From positions 1-8,955 of the forward strand of contig JAAFHJ010000166.1 of assembly GCA_013298325.1 (NCBI GenBank): a stretch of DNA of 8,955 nucleotides. The letters are read 5' to 3'. The notes beneath the pieces were generated by a model. It did not search any database, had not been told where the DNA came from, and saw nothing but the letters and a program-made list of their open reading frames with translations. Position 1 is the first letter of the stretch; each line of letters opens with the position of its first letter. This stretch comes from Myxococcales bacterium. Lineage in GTDB: Bacteria > Myxococcota_A > Polyangia > Polyangiales > Polyangiaceae. Positions 6,844 to 8,955 of the stretch are shown here, one piece after another. A program made the position numbers and the translations under genes.

Positions 6844-6885
6844 CTCGCTTCGTGATCAAACCGCCTCGCGTCGCCGCGAAGCGAG
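6844..6885. repeat. 9-bp inverted repeat just after the first ACP stop
   Basis: CTCGCTTCG (6844-6852) and CGAAGCGAG (6877-6885) are perfect reverse complements with a 24-nt loop. It starts about 5 nt beyond the stop of the 79-residue ACP, so it can form an RNA hairpin at the 3' end of the ACP message. There is no U-tract next to it. Confidence 0.6.
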
Positions 6886-6889
6886 CGCG

Positions 6890-7129
6890 TCACTTCTTGG
6901 CGATCTTCTCAGCCACGATGGCGACGGAGCTATTGAGCGTCGAAACTTTCTCCAGTTCCGAGTCCTCAATCTTGATTTGATATTTCCGTTCAATCGCCGC
7001 CACGATCTCGACGCCCATCATCGAATCGATGCCGAGGTCCTTGAAGGTTTTGTCGGCGGGGAGTTCGTCGATCTCGGCGATTTCCACAATGAGATCGTGG
7101 ATTTCTGCGCGAAGTGCGTCGTTGCTCAT
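6890..7129 (-). CDS. Acyl carrier protein (PKS-like), 79 residues
   Basis: A discrete acyl carrier protein: a cytoplasmic small acidic four-helix protein that carries acyl chains on a phosphopantetheine arm. The attachment site is Ser36 within LGIDSMMGVEI. Helix 1 is ALRAEIHDLIVEIAEI, and the region after Ser36 forms helix 2 (VEIVAAIERKY). The residues after the Ser (MMGVE) resemble polyketide-synthase carrier domains (GLDSLMAVEL) more than fatty-acid AcpP (DSLDTVEL). ATG 7129 is chosen because GAGGA lies 4 nt upstream and the length fits the family; an in-frame extension to 7189 would add 20 non-conserved residues overlapping the neighbouring gene. The stop codon of the upstream ACP lies inside this ribosome binding site, so translation of the two is probably coupled. 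Confidence 0.93.
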   Translation of the reverse strand: MSNDALRAEIHDLIVEIAEIDELPADKTFKDLGIDSMMGVEIVAAIERKYQIKIEDSELEKVSTLNSSVAIVAEKIAKK

Positions 7130-7133
7130 GGGG

Positions 7134-7138
7134 TCCTC
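7134..7138 (-). promoter_or_regulatory. Ribosome binding site overlapping the upstream ACP stop
   Basis: The minus strand reads TGAGGA: the TGA stop of the upstream ACP (7139-7137) shares bases with the GAGGA motif 4 nt before ATG 7129. This arrangement favours re-initiation by the same ribosomes and near-equal output of the two carrier proteins. Confidence 0.75.
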
Positions 7139-7385
7139 AGACGGCGAAGCGCTTCTCGACGGCGTCGATGAAGTCGCGGATGGTGACAAGGCCAGCGAGC
7201 GCTTCGTCGGGGATCTGGACGGTGAGCTCGCGTTCGAGGGCGCTGATCACTTCAAGCATCCCGAGGGAATCGATGCCGAGCTCGGCGATCTTGGTGTCCT
7301 CCGTGAGCACCGGGAACTCGCGCTCGACGATTTCGCCCGCGGTCTTCCGGAACAGCTCGAGGAGTTCTGCGCGACTCTTTGCCAT
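7137..7385 (-). CDS. Acyl carrier protein, 82 residues
   Basis: First gene of the minus-strand ACP pair. The phosphopantetheine site is Ser40 in LGIDSLGMLEVISALE. Helix 1 is AELLELFRKTAGEIV, and the C-terminal helix is IRDFIDAVEKRF. Length and fold fit a stand-alone carrier protein. The residue after the conserved DSL is Gly, not the Asp or Ser common in housekeeping AcpP, so it is probably dedicated to a specialised pathway and not general fatty acid synthesis. ATG 7385 is supported by AAGGA (minus strand, 7397-7393) with 7 nt spacing. It is clearly different from the neighbouring ACP, so the pair is not a fresh tandem duplication; each may serve a different partner. The promoter must lie within the divergent region to the right. 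Confidence 0.94.
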   Translation of the reverse strand: MAKSRAELLELFRKTAGEIVEREFPVLTEDTKIAELGIDSLGMLEVISALERELTVQIPDEALAGLVTIRDFIDAVEKRFAV

Positions 7386-7794
7386 TTTCGTTTCCTTCGT
7401 AAGGTTGCTGGCGGCTGGGGATCACCTCCAAGCCGACGAATCCGGCGCTGGTACACAGCTTCCCGGTCGGATGCAAGTCGCCAACCGCGCGCGTTGGCCA
7501 TTGCGCGCTGGAATCGAGTCCCCAGGACCGGATTTGGAGGGGCTGGCACCGAGCGCCTCCCGGGCATGGGTGCGGCGGAAAGCGACAATACCTTGACAAT
7601 CCAGGGTCTCGTCGAAACTTTGAATGCGCAACACATGCAATGCGCGCTCCCAAGAGGGCTCTGTCACGAATCCATCACGACAGGGCGTACGCAGGAACGT
7701 GTGTAAAAACCTACGCGCTACGCGCAAATTTCGCCGGTACGACGACCCCTTCGATCGCTTGCGAGACCCGATCGTTGCAAGTAAGAGGCGCCGC
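7386..7794. other. Divergent intergenic region between the ACP pair and the ketosynthase
   Basis: This is 409 bp without a convincing gene. It must hold the promoter of the minus-strand ACP genes and probably one for the plus-strand ketosynthase. On the plus strand TTGACA at 7593-7598 matches a -35 consensus, but no good -10 stands 16-18 nt further on, so I do not call a promoter. AATGCGC occurs twice, at 7623-7629 and 7639-7645 (16-bp spacing), followed later by doubled CTACGCG; either could be a regulator site, but this is weak. The ribosome binding sites of both flanking genes lie at its ends. Confidence 0.6.
7784..7788 (+). promoter_or_regulatory. Ribosome binding site of the ketosynthase
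   Basis: AGAGG stands 6 nt before GTG 7795. It selects this GTG as the start and gives an N-terminus (MTARVYITGVGVVSSIG) that matches the family. Confidence 0.7.
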
Positions 7795-8955
7795 GTGACA
7801 GCACGGGTCTACATCACCGGCGTCGGCGTCGTGAGCTCGATTGGGCTCGGAAAGCAGGCGTTTTACGAAGCTCTGGCGGCGGGGCGGTCGGGCATTTCCG
7901 CGATCGCCTCCTTCGACGCATCGAAGCTCGGGCGTTCGCTCGGCGGTGAGGTCAAGCAATTTCGAGCGAAAGACCATCTCACCGCCGCGGAGGCCCGCCG
8001 CACCGGCCGGGCATCGGCGATGGCCCTCGCCGCGGCGCGCATGGCGGTCGCCGACGCGAAGATCGCCGACGGGGAGCTTCGCGGACCGCGGACCGCCGTC
8101 GTCATCGGGACGACGATGGGCGAGGTCGATGTCCTTGAAATCCTTGAAGATGGCTGGATCCGCCGCGGGACCAACCACGTAAAAAGTGCACTCATTCCCA
8201 AGTTCGCATCGACGCTCCTGCCGATTCACATCGCGCGTGCGTTTGGCGCCGAAGGAATGCAGCTCACGCTTCCAGGCGCCTGCGCCGCCGGCAACTACGC
8301 GATCGGCATCGCCGCCGATTTGATTCGCACCGGAAAAGCCGACGTCGTCATCGCCGGAGCGACGGAAATCCTTCAGGAACTCCAGTACGCCGGCTTCGTC
8401 CGCCTCGCCGCCATGGCGACCGACCGCTGCCAGCCCTTCGACAAGAACCGCCAGGGGCTCATCGTCGGCGAAGGGGCCGGGATCGTCGTGCTCGAGAGCG
8501 AGGCCCACGCCGTTCGCAGAAATGCCAATGTTGTCGCCGAAGTTGGTGCGATCGGTATCACCTGCGACGCCTACCACATCACCCGTCCCCACCCCGACGC
8601 GACCGGCTCGGTCAGCGCCATGCGGCAAGCGATTTCGCGGAGCGGCCTCACCCCCGCCGACGTCGATTTCGTCAACGCCCACGGCACCGGCACAAAGGCG
8701 AACGACCAGGCGGAAGCGAAGGTCATGCACGAGGTCTTTGGCGATCGTCGCGTCCCGATCTCTTCGATGAAAAGCACGATCGGACACTGCATGGGTGCCG
8801 CGAGCGCGCTGGAAGCGATCGGCTGCGTGATGACCATTGAAACGGGGATCTACCCGCCGACGATGGGCTACGAAACGCCCGATCCCGAGTGCGACATCGC
8901 CGTTGTCGCCAATGAGGCACGCAAAGGGCCTCACGACGTTCTCCTCAACAACAGT
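7795..8955 (+). CDS. Beta-ketoacyl-ACP synthase (FabF-like), 3' end cut off
   Basis: The frame is open from GTG 7795 to the window edge, giving 387 residues. FabF-type enzymes have about 412, so only the end is missing. It catalyses decarboxylative condensation of malonyl-ACP with an acyl thioester, in the cytoplasm. The thiolase-fold N-terminus is VYITGVGVVSSIG. Active-site Cys163 lies in GACAAGNYAIG, His296 in NAHGTGTKAND, Lys326 in SSMKST, and His331 in IGHCMGAAS. LLNNS at the edge starts the conserved NNSFGFGG-type motif. The complete Cys-His-His set and Lys argue for an active condensing enzyme, not a chain-length-factor partner. FabF-like sequences also serve in type II polyketide and other acyl pathways, and the divergent pair of non-standard ACPs favours a specialised role. 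Hence no gene symbol is given. A 407-residue antisense frame across this region is a shadow. Confidence 0.95.
   Translation, partial: MTARVYITGVGVVSSIGLGKQAFYEALAAGRSGISAIASFDASKLGRSLGGEVKQFRAKDHLTAAEARRTGRASAMALAAARMAVADAKIADGELRGPRTAVVIGTTMGEVDVLEILEDGWIRRGTNHVKSALIPKFASTLLPIHIARAFGAEGMQLTLPGACAAGNYAIGIAADLIRTGKADVVIAGATEILQELQYAGFVRLAAMATDRCQPFDKNRQGLIVGEGAGIVVLESEAHAVRRNANVVAEVGAIGITCDAYHITRPHPDATGSVSAMRQAISRSGLTPADVDFVNAHGTGTKANDQAEAKVMHEVFGDRRVPISSMKSTIGHCMGAASALEAIGCVMTIETGIYPPTMGYETPDPECDIAVVANEARKGPHDVLLNNS

Noticed and set aside
6890..7189. Longer 99-residue version of the first ACP
   Set aside because: The extra 20 residues are Ser/Pro-rich, overlap the neighbouring ACP and lack a ribosome binding site; ATG 7129 has GAGGA.
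7593..7629. Sigma-70 promoter for the ketosynthase
   Set aside because: TTGACA is a good -35, but the best -10-like hexamer (TTGAAT) is 21 nt away, and that at 17 nt is a poor match.
7029..7706. 225-residue plus-strand frame over the ACPs and the intergenic region
   Set aside because: It is antisense to two clear ACP genes and has no recognisable domain or start signal.
7711..8934. 407-residue open frame on the minus strand
   Set aside because: It lies opposite the ketosynthase, whose plus-strand translation carries every FabF active-site motif. The antisense protein has no recognisable domain and is a high-GC shadow.

Overview
This is a GC-rich bacterial window with tightly packed genes, GTG starts, Ala/Arg/Gly-rich proteins and long spurious antisense reading frames. 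The long type-2 isoleucyl-tRNA synthetase, the secreted metallopeptidase and the specialised acyl carrier proteins would fit Myxococcota or a similar large-genome lineage. That placement is inference, because nothing in the window fixes the taxon.

Layout. (1) Positions 1-2357, plus strand: the 3' end of an Ala-rich alpha-helical protein (open from the left edge to 914), then after only 3 nt a secreted zinc-metallopeptidase-like protein with signal peptide and HELGH motif (918-2357). (2) Positions 2366-2408: a strong minus-strand intrinsic terminator between convergent genes. (3) Positions 2426-6064, minus strand: ileS, 1212 residues, with an unusual inserted segment after its KMSKS loop and with most Cys of the family's zinc sites replaced. 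(4) Positions 6100-6265: 3.7 copies of a 45-bp tandem repeat, which begin right at the stop codon of the next gene and fill most of the ileS leader. (5) Positions 6266-6757, minus strand: a hotdog-fold thioesterase-like protein that appears to lack the usual catalytic-Asp loop. (6) Positions 6758-6889: a hairpin-rich spacer. (7) Positions 6890-7385, minus strand: two tandem stand-alone acyl carrier proteins, translationally coupled. (8) Positions 7386-7794: a 409-bp divergent intergenic region. (9) From 7795 to the right edge, plus strand: a FabF-like beta-ketoacyl synthase, open to the window end and lacking only its last few residues.

How it fits together. The right third (ketosynthase, two non-canonical ACPs and a thioesterase) looks like the edge of a small fatty-acid- or type-II-polyketide-like acyl-chain pathway running out of the window to the right. 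IleS is a housekeeping-type enzyme next to it, possibly of the mupirocin-tolerant class. The left pair is a separate unit. No tRNA, rRNA, CRISPR array or insertion sequence was seen.
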